DNA from: JADHUC01 sp964617665
Lineage (GTDB): Bacteria; Planctomycetota; Planctomycetia; Pirellulales; Pirellulaceae
Assembly: GCA_964617665.1 (NCBI GenBank)
Contig: CAZUAH010000083.1
Span: 1-36,608 of the forward strand
Length of the DNA stretch: 36,608 nucleotides
Direction of reading: 5' to 3'
The notes under the pieces are model-generated. The model did no database searches and was not told the DNA's origin. It saw nothing but the letters and a program-made list of their open reading frames with translations. Shown here in pieces: positions 7,740 to 16,668 of the stretch (position 1 is its first letter; each line of letters begins with the position of its first letter). Both the position numbers and the translations under genes were made by a program.

Positions 7740-8717
7740 CTACATCGTAATCCCGATACGCGATGCCAGTGCCTGTCGAAACTCCCTGTATTCTCGCGAA
7801 CGCCGATTGGAGATCTTGTCGAGGTGAAAGAAACTGGTCGTTGTCGGTGAAGCTTGCTGGGCTACTTCAGTAGGTACATCGACGCGAACGATTGTCCAGA
7901 GTTCGGTGCAGCCAAACTTCTTTGCCTTCAAGTGACTCTTTTCGGCCTCACCCAACCGATTGTGAATGTTTGAAGCGTCGGAGCCGCCTTTCACTTCAAT
8001 GGAAAGGATGTACCGGACACCGGACTGGAGTTTCTCTGTGATCAGCACGTCAGGATCGCTCGAAAACTCAATCAACACGGGACGTCGCGCGGCGTTTTCG
8101 ATGCGGATGGATCGCTGCGTCTGTTCCCTGACGTGCTGTTTCACGATTCGTAGGATGAGTTCCATCACTGTCTGGACGGCCGACTCGCCAATACGGGTAT
8201 TCTCGCTGCCGCGCAGTTGCGGTCCAATCGTCAGTAGTTGAAGCTCATGAGCGACATCCAACGACAGCTCGTCCAGACCACCAATCAGTCTACCACCAGT
8301 TTCGACCAGACTTCGGCAAAGTGCGTCCATCAGTGGTGTCAGACGCTCGGGCAATTCGCCGCTGTCCTCCAGTCGCTTGAAACGTCCAAACGGTCCTTTG
8401 TTGTAGAACTCCTTCTGAGAGAGACCGTACAGAAGACGATAGTAACCGAGCAGAAATGGCGATTCTCGAATCAGCAAGGGCACGGGAAAGAACACCTCAC
8501 CGCGCAAGCCGAAAGAAGCGACACACGTCAGGCGATCTGCTGAAACATAATCACTCAGTTCTTGATCGAGTTCGCTCAGATTGACGTTCGATACCGTCGA
8601 CTTCAGAGCATCTCGGAGGTACGTGCCGCGGATAGCATTGAGTCGATAATAGAAGGATACCTGCAAATCGGGAGGCAAGACGGGGAATTGCACTCGCTCG
8701 TCTTCCGGAATGTTCAT
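7740..8717 (-). CDS. Type II restriction endonuclease, XcyI/Cfr9I-like
   Basis: This 325-residue protein resembles, from recall, the XcyI/Cfr9I/XmaI nuclease family that cuts C^CCGGG. Features seen are an N-terminal PPDLQVSFYYRLNAIRGTYLRDAL helix region, LRGEVFFPVP and LLGYYRLLYGLSQKEFY in the middle, and a PD-(D/E)xK nuclease core with Asp221/Asp223 in SSDPDVLI and Glu241-x-Lys243 in LSIEVKGG, followed by SDASNIHNRLGEAEKSH. Its ATG shares the A of the TGATG junction with the stop of the methyltransferase upstream, so translation is coupled and nuclease synthesis follows methylase synthesis. No controller (C) protein gene is visible. GC (about 53 % in a sampled line) is lower than in the A2M gene, consistent with mobile acquisition. 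The CCCGGG specificity is inferred from family resemblance only. Confidence 0.8.
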   Translation of the reverse strand: MNIPEDERVQFPVLPPDLQVSFYYRLNAIRGTYLRDALKSTVSNVNLSELDQELSDYVSADRLTCVASFGLRGEVFFPVPLLIRESPFLLGYYRLLYGLSQKEFYNKGPFGRFKRLEDSGELPERLTPLMDALCRSLVETGGRLIGGLDELSLDVAHELQLLTIGPQLRGSENTRIGESAVQTVMELILRIVKQHVREQTQRSIRIENAARRPVLIEFSSDPDVLITEKLQSGVRYILSIEVKGGSDASNIHNRLGEAEKSHLKAKKFGCTELWTIVRVDVPTEVAQQASPTTTSFFHLDKISNRRSREYREFRQALASRIGITM

Positions 8718-9586
8718 CAGGCCCTCCAGCCCAAACGGCGCTCGGCCAACTCCGCGTATTCCGGTTTCAGCTCAATCCCCGTGAAACACCGCCCCAATTT
8801 CCCGCAGACTTCGCCCACGGTGCCCGAGCCGAAGAAAGGATCGAGGACTACGTCGCCCAGTTGTGAACCCGCCAATACGCAGGGCTCCACGAGTCCAGAT
8901 GGGAACGTGGCGAAGTGGGCACCTTCGTACGCCTCCGTGTTAACGCTCCAAACGCTGCGACGATTCCGTCTATTGTGCTTTCCGTTCGCAGGTTCCTTGA
9001 TGGCGTCGTAGTCGTAGCAGTATCTCTCTGATTTGGTCAACAGGAATAGATACTCGTGGCATTTCGTCGGCCTGTCCTTGACCGATTCCGGTTGGCAATT
9101 CGGTTTGTTCCACACAACATCCGCCCGCAAGTACCAACCGTCCTGTTGCAGTGCGAACGCAACTCGCCAGGGCACTCCGATAAGGTCCTTCGGTTTCAAG
9201 CCCGGCGGCGTTGGAGGGCGGTAGCTCATGGCCCGTGCAGGGTTCTTCTTGTCTGTGGCTCGCCATCGTCGATTCCCGCTGGTATACGCGTCCCCGACGT
9301 TGAGCCAAAGTGTCCCATCGTCTGTCAACGTGCGTCGGACCTCGCGAAACACCGAGACAAGGTTGGCGACATACTCATCCAGGTCTTCCTCAGCACCAAT
9401 TTGTCCAGGGATGTCGTAGTCCCGAAGCCCCCAGTAAGGGGGGCTGGTTACGCAGCACCGAAAGAGATGGGGCTCCATCCGACGCAATTCTGTGATCGCA
9501 TCGCCGACAATGATTCGACACCCCTCGTGTCGCATGTCAAAGAAGACGCCTTGTCGCAATTCGGGTGTTCGGCTTGTGTTGGGCAT
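8717..9586 (-). CDS. N4-cytosine DNA methyltransferase, beta class, of the CCCGGG-type RM system
   Basis: This 289-residue SAM-dependent DNA methyltransferase has catalytic motif IV first (TSPPYWGLRDY, residues 47-57) and SAM-binding motif I near the C-terminus (DPFFGSGT, about residue 255). That order, IV - target recognition - I, defines the beta class, and SPPY is typical of N4-cytosine enzymes such as M.Cfr9I. It would transfer a methyl group to N4 of a cytosine in the shared recognition site and protect the host from the nuclease encoded immediately downstream. The start at 9586 is an ATG with only a weak ribosome-binding site; an internal ATG at 9535 (MRHEGCRIIVGD) is possible. The intergenic stretch 9587-9691 shows no other feature. 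Confidence 0.9.
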   Translation of the reverse strand: MPNTSRTPELRQGVFFDMRHEGCRIIVGDAITELRRMEPHLFRCCVTSPPYWGLRDYDIPGQIGAEEDLDEYVANLVSVFREVRRTLTDDGTLWLNVGDAYTSGNRRWRATDKKNPARAMSYRPPTPPGLKPKDLIGVPWRVAFALQQDGWYLRADVVWNKPNCQPESVKDRPTKCHEYLFLLTKSERYCYDYDAIKEPANGKHNRRNRRSVWSVNTEAYEGAHFATFPSGLVEPCVLAGSQLGDVVLDPFFGSGTVGEVCGKLGRCFTGIELKPEYAELAERRLGWRA

Positions 9587-9691
9587 TAGAGAGTGAACTC
9601 AGAGCTTTTTACGGATCGCACAGCACCAACGTATTTTACCGTACTGCGACGGCACTGGGATAGTACCTACTGGTTCGGCTGCGACGACATT

Positions 9692-10174
9692 CTATTCGGG
9701 CCGCGCCCGCGTTGAATGTTCGTGGACCATCTTCCAGTGTCCGTCCTTCTTCTCGAACACGATGGTCTCCCAAATCTGACGCTCGAACTTGCGATCATCT
9801 TTGAGTTGGCCGAACAGTATGAGCTTTCCAAAGACCAGTGCTGCATCCACATTCACGCGTACCGACTGAACGTCGAATTTGAAGTCGAATTGGGAAAACA
9901 ACTCGTCAATCTCGTCCACGGCCTTCTTGTTCCAGCGCAGATTCTCTTCTCTTCCTCGTACTACCGTGCCGTGGGACGTGCTTTGAATGAAATCCTTATC
10001 AAGCATCTCTCCGATGGCATCCAACGGTGTCGGATTGTCGGTACGCACCATCCCTATGTATTTCTTGGCAAGTTCGCGGACTTCCTGTTCCTGCGTGTCG
10101 TTGGCTTGGCAACGTTGTGCAGCAATCGCCACCATCGCGATTGAAGAAAAGATGAACGGATTTAGGCGTCTCAC
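9692..10174 (-). CDS. Secreted SnoaL/DUF4440-like (NTF2-fold) protein
   Basis: The GTG at 10174 is chosen because AAGGAG lies 7 nt upstream; this gives 160 residues starting with a clean signal peptide (RRLNPFIFSSIAMVAIAAQ). A frame extension to 10198 would overlap the upstream stop but has no ribosome-binding site. The mature part has the pattern of small NTF2/SnoaL-fold proteins: an N-terminal helix (QEVRELAKKYIGMV), a DKDFIQSTSHGTVVRGREE strand-turn, a central sheet (VQSVRVNVDAALVFGKLILFGQLK), and a closing WETIVFEKKDGHWKMVHEHST. Such domains bind small ligands or act as isomerases, but no catalytic residue is clear. It lies 20 nt after the membrane protein at 10195 and is probably cotranscribed. 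Confidence 0.7.
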   Translation of the reverse strand: MRRLNPFIFSSIAMVAIAAQRCQANDTQEQEVRELAKKYIGMVRTDNPTPLDAIGEMLDKDFIQSTSHGTVVRGREENLRWNKKAVDEIDELFSQFDFKFDVQSVRVNVDAALVFGKLILFGQLKDDRKFERQIWETIVFEKKDGHWKMVHEHSTRARPE

Positions 10175-10194
10175 TATTGGGCTCCTTTTCGGTT

Positions 10195-10785
10195 TCACAC
10201 CATCGGCTTCGTGATGATCGGAGGTTTCTTCTCATCTACCTCCTGAACATACGCCGCAGCCTCGACTAACATTGCGATCGGCATGAGGAACCAGCCGATG
10301 ATGAATCCCACGTAGGGGATGGCGCACGGTGCTATCGAGATGGCCGTGACGATGATCACCAGCAGCAGGTAGTTGCCCAGGCCGCTGGCGGTGACAATTC
10401 TCTTGCTGAGGCCAAGTGACGAGAAGATGCCCTCGTCGCGATCAACGACCAGGAAGAAGCAGAAAATCCAAATCGTCATGAGCAGCACGCCTGGCACGAT
10501 GCCGAGTACCAGCCCGACGAGGATCGGTATAGCGCCTACATAGAGCAGACCGAACAGTGAGAAGAACTTGCCGAATCCGCGAAACAAATCCCCCAGATCG
10601 ACGAACTTATCCTTGCGTCGGATGGCATTGACAGTCATCAAACACCATCCGCCCATAAGCGGCCCCATCAGGATCGTCAACGAGACCAGCGACAGGAAAT
10701 CAAACACGAACGCCGCCACCACCAACTGCGCGAGATTCCGCTTATAGACCTCCAACGCCTCATTGAAACAGCGGCCAATGTCCAT
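10195..10785 (-). CDS. Multi-pass membrane protein (DUF975/DUF4013-like), unknown function
   Basis: The ATG at 10785 (MDIGRCFNEALEVYKRN) is preferred to an upstream in-frame start at 10875 because GGGAG lies about 10 nt upstream and the 30 extra residues are not hydrophobic. The 196-residue protein begins with an amphipathic FNEALEVYKRNLAQLV helix, then has five or six membrane segments arranged as three hydrophobic blocks (about 20-50, 75-115, 145-185) and a soluble tail QEVDEKKPPIITKPMV. This resembles, from recall, the small membrane proteins whose N-terminus reads as one helix followed by paired TM helices. Substrate and partners are unknown. It sits between an outer-membrane barrel gene and a secreted SnoaL-like gene, all on the same strand. 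Confidence 0.6.
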   Translation of the reverse strand: MDIGRCFNEALEVYKRNLAQLVVAAFVFDFLSLVSLTILMGPLMGGWCLMTVNAIRRKDKFVDLGDLFRGFGKFFSLFGLLYVGAIPILVGLVLGIVPGVLLMTIWIFCFFLVVDRDEGIFSSLGLSKRIVTASGLGNYLLLVIIVTAISIAPCAIPYVGFIIGWFLMPIAMLVEAAAYVQEVDEKKPPIITKPMV

Positions 10786-10956
10786 GGTTTCTTGGCTCCC
10801 GGGCGGACTGAATCCAAACGGCTGGCCATTGTACCAGATTCGAGCCAAGCCGCACCGTCGGTGAGCGATTCGCAAAGGGCGGGCTAGGATATGGCCACCG
10901 CAGGCAAGATAAGGTGGTTCTTCAGAGCCTCAGATTTGTCCACTCTGTGTGGTCGA

Positions 10957-11751
10957 TCAATGAGTTACCTCAAGACCGACGAACGCACCGTGATAGAACG
11001 CAGTGCTGCTCATGTCCAGGGCGTTGCCAGCCTGGATGGACGCGCCCTGGTCCGCTTCGGCGATTCCGGCGATCCAAAGGAACTGGTAGCCGGCGCGCAA
11101 CGAACAACGCTGGGTCAACAGCAGCGAACCAGTTATGTCGAGTTCGCCCAGAAAGGACGTATGATCTTCTGAAGCGCTCAAGCTGGGAAAATCAGGTATC
11201 TGGGCGTTCGCGTCAGCACCGTTGTGATAGATTCCCGCTTTGAGCCCCGAGACGATCAGCAGCGGGCCGCCGTGATCCCAAAGTGTCCCTTTGGCGCCGA
11301 TCTGGAATCCGTACAGTTGATTGTCGACGTTGCCGCTGGCTCCAAAAGGCATAATCGTCATTTCGTCTCTTAGCTCCACCCAACGAAAGCCCGCCAGGCA
11401 CGTCAGCCATTCGTTGTGCGGGTGATGCAGGTTGATCTCGGTGCTGTGCAGTTTCGAGGCGTAATCAGCAGTGTCTTGGCCCACCGTCAACGGCCCTGCC
11501 CTATGGTTGATGCCGAAGTACCGCAATTCCAGGTCGTTGCCGTTTCGCAACTGTCGAACCAGGTTTGCCTCCACACCGCCTTCGAAATCGAAGTCAAACG
11601 CGCCGCCACCGCCGAAAGGCAATGACTCCGGATTTCCCCGTTCCAGAATCACGGCGCCAGCACCGAAGGTCCAAGTCGGCTCCTGAGCGTTGATGGGGCC
11701 GAACACTAGAAGCAACAAGGTCAACGAGATGGGAAGAAGCCGGATTATCAT
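10957..11751 (-). CDS. Outer-membrane beta-barrel protein, BBP7-like
   Basis: The ATG at 11751 (MIIRLLPISLTLLLLVFGPINAQ) gives a signal peptide and is preceded by AAAGG; the open frame extends further upstream without coding character. The mature protein (about 240 residues) alternates polar and hydrophobic residues in repeated strands and has aromatic girdles (TWTFGAGAVILERG, LELRYFGINHRAGP, YGFQIGAKGTLWD, SLRAGYQFLWIAGIAEADQ) and an ending AFYHGAFVGLEVTH in which the last strand closes the sheet. This pattern matches planctomycete BBP7 family outer-membrane proteins, in which the first strand usually has an aromatic pair and an LFLxR-type motif. The likely location is the outer membrane, with a pore or structural role. 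Confidence 0.65.
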   Translation of the reverse strand: MIIRLLPISLTLLLLVFGPINAQEPTWTFGAGAVILERGNPESLPFGGGGAFDFDFEGGVEANLVRQLRNGNDLELRYFGINHRAGPLTVGQDTADYASKLHSTEINLHHPHNEWLTCLAGFRWVELRDEMTIMPFGASGNVDNQLYGFQIGAKGTLWDHGGPLLIVSGLKAGIYHNGADANAQIPDFPSLSASEDHTSFLGELDITGSLLLTQRCSLRAGYQFLWIAGIAEADQGASIQAGNALDMSSTAFYHGAFVGLEVTH

Positions 11752-12003
11752 CACAGACCTTTGGGATTGCAGCGGTTCGGACAAATGAGGGCGGACAGCA
11801 CACGCTAATACGTATCGCCAACTTGAAGGCATCTGGTCACGATTCCCGAGTACGGACGCACACGTGTCATCATGTGATCAGACATAACCGCCGAGCGATG
11901 TCATTCTCGTCGCGTGTGGAAAAGGCTGTGCAATACGCCAAGGCGGAGCACTCGCCGCGATCCTACATCTCGGAAGAGTCTCGAATTGATCGCGAGCATG
12001 GCG

Positions 12004-12225
12004 TCATGGTTTGGGAACATCGACATCGGATGCATCGCCAAACAGGCTCCAAATCCAGATCACTCTCCAGTAACGCCGCAGAACAACAGAAAGGAACGAC
12101 CGCGAGTCGTCCTTGCGTGGCAGTAAGAGCACGAACGGGGTAGCCACTAGAAGGACTAGCGGCAGTAGTACGAGCCACAGCAATAGCAGACAGAGCTTCA
12201 ACAAAGGGATGATGATGTCTTCCAT
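12004..12225 (-). CDS. Small hydrophobic membrane protein
   Basis: A 73-residue frame with a very hydrophobic leucine-rich segment (about residues 5-35, enough for one long helix or a tight hairpin), then a basic, aromatic stretch RRYWRVIWIWSLF. It begins 38 nt after the stop of the larger membrane protein at 12264 on the same strand, which supports cotranscription. The ATG at 12225 has only a weak GGGA upstream. I recognise no family. Its reality rests on the TM-like composition and operon position. Confidence 0.45.
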   Translation of the reverse strand: MEDIIIPLLKLCLLLLWLVLLPLVLLVATPFVLLLPRKDDSRSFLSVVLRRYWRVIWIWSLFGDASDVDVPKP

Positions 12226-12263
12226 CGGATCAGTCCCAACACCACAAGGGGCTCGCTCCGTGA

Positions 12264-12767
12264 CTATCTATCCTCGACCGCCACAAGACGGTAGCGAACG
12301 GCGGTTGCTCGGTACGCGGACGACGCGCCGAAGCAAGTGAAGATTGCCGCGAACAGCGCTGAGAGTTGGAATTGCTTGACGAATCTCGGCAACAAGGTGA
12401 AGGCCGTCCACAAACTCTCCCGCCCCTGCTCGATATTCCAGTGAATCCAACACGTCTCGGCAATGACAAGGGCACACACGCAGGCAACCACGAGGACCCA
12501 ACCGACCAGACGACTGGGGGCCGTTATGATTTTCCGGCCCACAAAGCCTCCAAGTACACCTAGTGCCCAGAGCGATGCGCTTCCGATTTCGCCAAATCTG
12601 GTGTTGATGGCAAGTCCACACGCGTATCCGCCAGCGGTTCCTGCAAGGATGGCCCACGCGATCGCCAACGGGACATTCCTAGCACCGGTTCCAGAGTTTC
12701 CAGACGGCGGTGACAAAGGCGGTCGGTGCGCGTCAAACGGTTGATCGGTTTGATCGAACTGGCTCAT
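12264..12767 (-). CDS. Four-helix membrane protein, unknown function
   Basis: This 167-residue protein begins with a proline-rich soluble head (MSQFDQTDQPFDAHRPPLSPP), followed by four hydrophobic helices (about 33-53, 62-80, 88-106, 130-150). The head is typical of planctomycete accessory membrane proteins. The ATG at 12767 has GAGAGG six or so bases upstream. It is probably the first gene of a two-gene unit with the small membrane protein at 12004. A palindromic repeat (12788-12809) sits just upstream. No catalytic or binding motif is visible. Confidence 0.6.
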   Translation of the reverse strand: MSQFDQTDQPFDAHRPPLSPPSGNSGTGARNVPLAIAWAILAGTAGGYACGLAINTRFGEIGSASLWALGVLGGFVGRKIITAPSRLVGWVLVVACVCALVIAETCWIHWNIEQGRESLWTAFTLLPRFVKQFQLSALFAAIFTCFGASSAYRATAVRYRLVAVEDR

Positions 12768-12787
12768 TTGACCCTCTCGCCAACTAT

Positions 12788-12809
12788 GGACGGACTTGGA
12801 AGTCCGTCC
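12788..12809. repeat. Short palindromic repeat, GGACGGACTT arm
   Basis: A perfect 10-bp inverted repeat (GGACGGACTT / AAGTCCGTCC) with a 2-nt loop, followed by TAC. The GTAGGACGGACTT-type sequence is a dispersed intergenic palindrome common in planctomycete genomes (recall). It lies between the fucosidase-like gene stop and a divergent membrane protein start, and has no T-run, so a terminator role is uncertain. Confidence 0.65.
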
Positions 12810-12861
12810 TACGGTCCTGTTGCATCAACCTTGGAGAACGTCGAGATCCATGGAGTTCCCG

Positions 12862-14553
12862 TTACTTGGCGCGAACCCGTTTGTGGTCGCCTCGCATGGT
12901 GATCTTGGGGTGACGAACGATGGCCCGGTACTGGTATTCGGTGCCGGGCTTCAAGTCGTTCACCTCGAACCGGAAGCGCCCCACATCGCTCATTGACGAC
13001 AACTTGGTTCGCGTCCAAGCTGTATTGTACATGGCTTCGGCAAAGCCCAGGTACTCCTGATACTCGAATCCGACCTCCACCTGACGTTCGCCGGCCAGTT
13101 CCAGCAGTTCTCCTTCGAACGCGACCGTTCCGTCGTTGCCAGCCGTGGCTCGGACCGTTTCGGCATACGGCGGCACGTCGAAGGCCGGCTTCACATGTTC
13201 CAGCTTCACTACAATCGGATTGTGCCATTTGTGGTTGTTGTACAGTCGCTGGGCACGGCAAACGGATATGACCAATCCATCCGTGGTCTGTTCAAATTGC
13301 GGTGTGACGTCGCGATTCGGATCGTATTCGGATAGCTCGCCGGCATGACCCAGAACGTTGACTTGGGTCTCGCCGGTGGCCTCGACCGACTGCAGCCGGA
13401 ACTCCTTTCGATCCCCTCGTTTCCAGTCAGGAACGCGTGTGAGAAACGCGTACACCGTGTCCGAATCCTTCTTCTTAGTGAACCAGACATCTTCTTCGCA
13501 CGACACCACCCACGGGCGCGTGTCGTGAATGGCCTCGCCGTTCACAGCATGCCAAAGGGCGACCTCGCGCAGCCGCGATTCCTGCTCGATCGGCAGTTCG
13601 CCGTTGGGTTTCGGGCCTATGTTCATCATCAACGATCCGCCTTTGGCCCGCGTCTCGATCAGAATCTCGATGATCCGCGTCCCCGACTTGTATTCGTCGC
13701 TGGTCGGCTTGTATTGCCACTGGGTGCCCATCGTCATGTTCGATTCCCACGGCCCTTTGGGAGGACGGCCGGGGACGAACTGCTCGGGCGTCTCGATGGC
13801 CCCGCGCGTGATCAGACAATCGGGTTGAAGTGTCCAACAGACTTGTTTGGTGATGCCCATGCCGATCCCGTCGATGAACAGCATGTCGATCGTACCGTAG
13901 TTGCTGAACATCTCTGTGACCTGTCGCCGGACAAAATCGTGGTATTTCGGGTCCTCGTCTGGATCGAGCAGGTTCGGCCCCCGGCGGCAGACGGTGTGGC
14001 CGTGCCGGTACAGCCACGCAAAGTCCTCCGGCGAGTAGTACAGGCCGACCTTCAGACCGTGCTTGCGTAACGCCGCAGCGTACTCGGGCAGAATGTCTTT
14101 GCCATGCGGCGTGTTCGTGATCTTGAAGTCTGTCGTCTTCGTGTCCCACAGGCAAAACCCGTTGTGATGCTTGGCGGTCAGCACGACGTACTTCATACCG
14201 CACACTTTGGCCAGCGCAGCGATTTCGTTCGGGTCCCAGCGTTTGGGATTGAACGTCTTGGGAAGTTCGTCGATGTACCAGTCGAGATATTCCTTCGAAG
14301 CACCGGCCATGCTATGACTGATGACGCTGCCGAGCTGGCTATCGACGCTCCAATGGATGAACATGCCGAAGCCGGCGTCCTGCAGCCATTCCAGATGTTC
14401 AGACTTGTTGCCAAGCTGATCGAGACTCTTCAATTCCTGTTTGGCGTTTGGCGCCGTCTCCGTTTGCGCCGCCAGCGGACCCGTTTGCCACAGAATGGTG
14501 GTTGAAAGCACGACGAGCAAGAACAGACTTTTCATTGTCATGACAAAACCCAT
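12862..14553 (-). CDS. Secreted GH29-type alpha-L-fucosidase-like glycosidase
   Basis: This 563-residue protein has a signal peptide (MTMKSLFLLVVLSTTILW; starts at 14553, 14541 or 14535 are all possible). The catalytic barrel (about 50-370) shows GH29 hallmarks: GFGMFIHWSVDSQLGS (61-76), the substrate-pocket strand VLTAKHHNGFCLWDT (124-138), GLKVGLYYSPEDFAW (166-180), and MLFIDGIG, whose Asp228 is in the position of the retaining nucleophile. SLMMNIGPKPNGELP closes the barrel. A C-terminal beta region follows, and the last 100 residues resemble a fibronectin-III-like module (RFRFEVNDLKPGTEYQYRAIVRHP). It would release fucose, or a related sugar, from algal or host glycans outside the cytoplasm. 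Neighbouring glycosidase and sugar isomerase genes support a polysaccharide-use theme. Confidence 0.9.
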   Translation of the reverse strand: MGFVMTMKSLFLLVVLSTTILWQTGPLAAQTETAPNAKQELKSLDQLGNKSEHLEWLQDAGFGMFIHWSVDSQLGSVISHSMAGASKEYLDWYIDELPKTFNPKRWDPNEIAALAKVCGMKYVVLTAKHHNGFCLWDTKTTDFKITNTPHGKDILPEYAAALRKHGLKVGLYYSPEDFAWLYRHGHTVCRRGPNLLDPDEDPKYHDFVRRQVTEMFSNYGTIDMLFIDGIGMGITKQVCWTLQPDCLITRGAIETPEQFVPGRPPKGPWESNMTMGTQWQYKPTSDEYKSGTRIIEILIETRAKGGSLMMNIGPKPNGELPIEQESRLREVALWHAVNGEAIHDTRPWVVSCEEDVWFTKKKDSDTVYAFLTRVPDWKRGDRKEFRLQSVEATGETQVNVLGHAGELSEYDPNRDVTPQFEQTTDGLVISVCRAQRLYNNHKWHNPIVVKLEHVKPAFDVPPYAETVRATAGNDGTVAFEGELLELAGERQVEVGFEYQEYLGFAEAMYNTAWTRTKLSSMSDVGRFRFEVNDLKPGTEYQYRAIVRHPKITMRGDHKRVRAK

Positions 14554-14588
14554 TTTTGCGATGCAAGAACGTTGCTAGAGCCAGTTTT

Positions 14589-14645
14589 GTAGGTCAGGCT
14601 GTGCCTGACGCAATACGTGGTATCGTCATGCACAGCATGACCTAC
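14589..14645. repeat. Imperfect 22-bp inverted repeat, GTAGGTCAGGC type
   Basis: The left arm is 14589-14610 and the right arm 14624-14645, pairing with two mismatches across a 13-nt loop. Each arm contains its own smaller palindrome around GCTGTGC / GCACAGC. It begins GTAGG, as the complement of the 12788 element does. It fits the dispersed planctomycete palindrome class. Position between a GH29 gene start (14553) and the DUF1559 stop (14773), both on the minus strand, would allow it to act as a terminator of the DUF1559 gene or as a mRNA-stabilising hairpin. Confidence 0.7.
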
Positions 14646-14772
14646 ATGTTGTAACCGAATTCTCGATGCTCGACCAAATCAACAGGCCGCCGAGACTTTC
14701 GGCTGGTCACCGAAACTCATGTCGAGTTTTACTACGAGAGATTTCTCTTTCGCCGCTCGCCCAGGCGCATGC

Positions 14773-16386
14773 TCAAAACCCGCCGCGCGGGATGGCTTCG
14801 CCGCCAGCAATTGTCATCAAGGCGCGCAGGAGGGCGGGGTCAATCGTCTTGGCGATGAATTGGGTAGATCCGTCCATGAGTAGCGACTGGAAACCACCGG
14901 GACGCAGATCGCCAAGTCCTGCCAGCGGCTGTTGTGGGTCGAACTTCAGATCATCGGGTTTGCTCCAGATCACGGCGCGGTCGGCGTTTGCCTCCACGAC
15001 GATAATCGTGTTGCTGGTCCCGTCGATCACGTCGCGGAACTTCGTACCCTCTTTGCCGCCGAATGCCGTGCCTTCGCCGGTAACGGCCAGGTAGTTCGTC
15101 TTGAAATCGGCCACCGGCAAGTTCGGGTTGCGGTAGGCCAGGGGCATGCGTTCGATCAGCTTCTTGTTGTGTTCGCTGTCCCAGGGCTCATCCAGATGGA
15201 ATTCGTCGTACAGATTCGCCTCTTCAACGAACGGCAATAGGTGTACCCGCCAGCTCAAGAGCGGTTTGCCTTCGGCGTCCACTTTGGCGGCCGGTGGAAG
15301 GCTTCCGTACGCGTCGTGGTAGTTGTGCATGGCAACGCCGATTTGCTTGAGGTTATTGGACGCTTGAGTACGGCGTGCTGCTTCGCGAGCCGCTTGTACG
15401 GCAGGCAGCAACAGGGCAACCATCACTCCGGTCGTGGCGTAGTCCGCGCTGGCCGTGATTACCAGGTCCTTACCGTTTCGTTTGGGTTGCAGTTTGGCCT
15501 CGATGCTGTTGGCCACGCGCGTCAGGTACTGCACCATGGCCTGCGCGGTTGGATCATCATCGTCTTGCATGGACTGCATCATTTGGCCCAGTAGCAACTG
15601 CTTTCCGATGGCCAGCGACTGTCGGAGTGTCGTTTCCAGTTGTTCGGCCGCTGCAGCATCGGTGGCGGTGAGTTTGATGCCACTGGGACGCTCCCTAGAA
15701 AAGTTCAACGCGACCGTCACCGAATCCAACTGGTCGGGCACATCGAGTAGCGGCTGAAACGGCGGCGGCAGTTCGGGCAGTTGGGTCAATGCCTGCTTGA
15801 CCAGTTCGCGGATCGGGCTGAAAGCCAGGACTGCCGTAACATCATTCTTCGTTGGGATGGCGGCGAGCATTTCGCGTAGCGGGCTCGCTCCGTCACCTGC
15901 GGTGATCATCTCGCGCAGCATGGCCTCGGATCCGACCAGCAGCGTGCTACCATCAACCAGACAGAAACACGGCATATCCGGCCCCATTCCACGGAGATAC
16001 GTTGTGCCGTCTATAGCGGCTTCCTCGGTGTTTTCCGTCAGCTTGTCAGCCAACTGCTGCGGCTGGCTGAAACGCAGGATCGCTCCCCAGTCGGGCGGCG
16101 CTGGGCCAGCTGGGGCCGCCACCAAAGCGATCGCCTCTTCGATAGCCAGAGGATCAAAGCCCACTTCGTTCTGGGCCGTCGCTTGGATGACCTCCCACGG
16201 AACAAGCTCCAATTCCGGCGTCTGGGATAAACGCTGTGGGTGCACAATCGCCGCGCCGATAGCGTTTATTGGTACATACGAAATATCGATTGCGTCAGCG
16301 GCCAAGGACGCGCAAGGGGCGAGCCCCCCGAGCAGGACTAACCACGCTAAGTGACGGCATTTCGTGACGAGAGCTTCAGCAATCAT
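14773..16386 (-). CDS. Secreted DUF1559 protein with unrelated N-terminal domain
   Basis: This 537-residue protein has a signal peptide (HLAWLVLLGGLAPCASLAAD) and GGAG 7 nt before its ATG at 16386. Residues 32-320 are a domain I cannot name, with strands such as DWGAILRFSQPQQLADKL and CFCLVDGSTLLVGSEAMLREM. From about 322 comes the DUF1559 signature, ALLLPAVQAAREAARRTQ then SNNLKQIGVAMHNYHDAYGSLPPA, with the family's usual ending (DGTSNTIIVVEANADRAVIWSKPDD, GFQSLLMDGSTQFI). Most DUF1559 proteins place this motif right after a pilin-like GFTLVE leader; here the leader is absent and the motif is internal. DUF1559 is greatly expanded in planctomycetes and its function is not established. Confidence 0.88.
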   Translation of the reverse strand: MIAEALVTKCRHLAWLVLLGGLAPCASLAADAIDISYVPINAIGAAIVHPQRLSQTPELELVPWEVIQATAQNEVGFDPLAIEEAIALVAAPAGPAPPDWGAILRFSQPQQLADKLTENTEEAAIDGTTYLRGMGPDMPCFCLVDGSTLLVGSEAMLREMITAGDGASPLREMLAAIPTKNDVTAVLAFSPIRELVKQALTQLPELPPPFQPLLDVPDQLDSVTVALNFSRERPSGIKLTATDAAAAEQLETTLRQSLAIGKQLLLGQMMQSMQDDDDPTAQAMVQYLTRVANSIEAKLQPKRNGKDLVITASADYATTGVMVALLLPAVQAAREAARRTQASNNLKQIGVAMHNYHDAYGSLPPAAKVDAEGKPLLSWRVHLLPFVEEANLYDEFHLDEPWDSEHNKKLIERMPLAYRNPNLPVADFKTNYLAVTGEGTAFGGKEGTKFRDVIDGTSNTIIVVEANADRAVIWSKPDDLKFDPQQPLAGLGDLRPGGFQSLLMDGSTQFIAKTIDPALLRALMTIAGGEAIPRGGF

Positions 16387-16668
16387 GACGAGACTCCAAC
16401 TTTAGAAAGAAGAAGAAAAAGGGGAATTCGCAACATTCGCGATCTGTGCAACAGGATAGAGTTTTGCCTTCAAGACAACAACAAGGGACCATTCCGGGAC
16501 TCGCATTTTTCCTCGGCCACCGCGACATGACTCCCTCACACCAAAGACGGAGATTCTTGACCACCAAACGCAAGAGCGATAGACTCCAACACGCCCCGGC
16601 CTTCGCGGAGAAGGATGTGGGGTTATTTTGTGCCAAGCACCATTGCTCGAGTCTTGTATTCGGAAACG

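Noticed and set aside
7740..9586. A controller (C) gene or Vsr gene in the restriction-modification locus
   Set aside because: No small helix-turn-helix frame is present between or beside the two genes.
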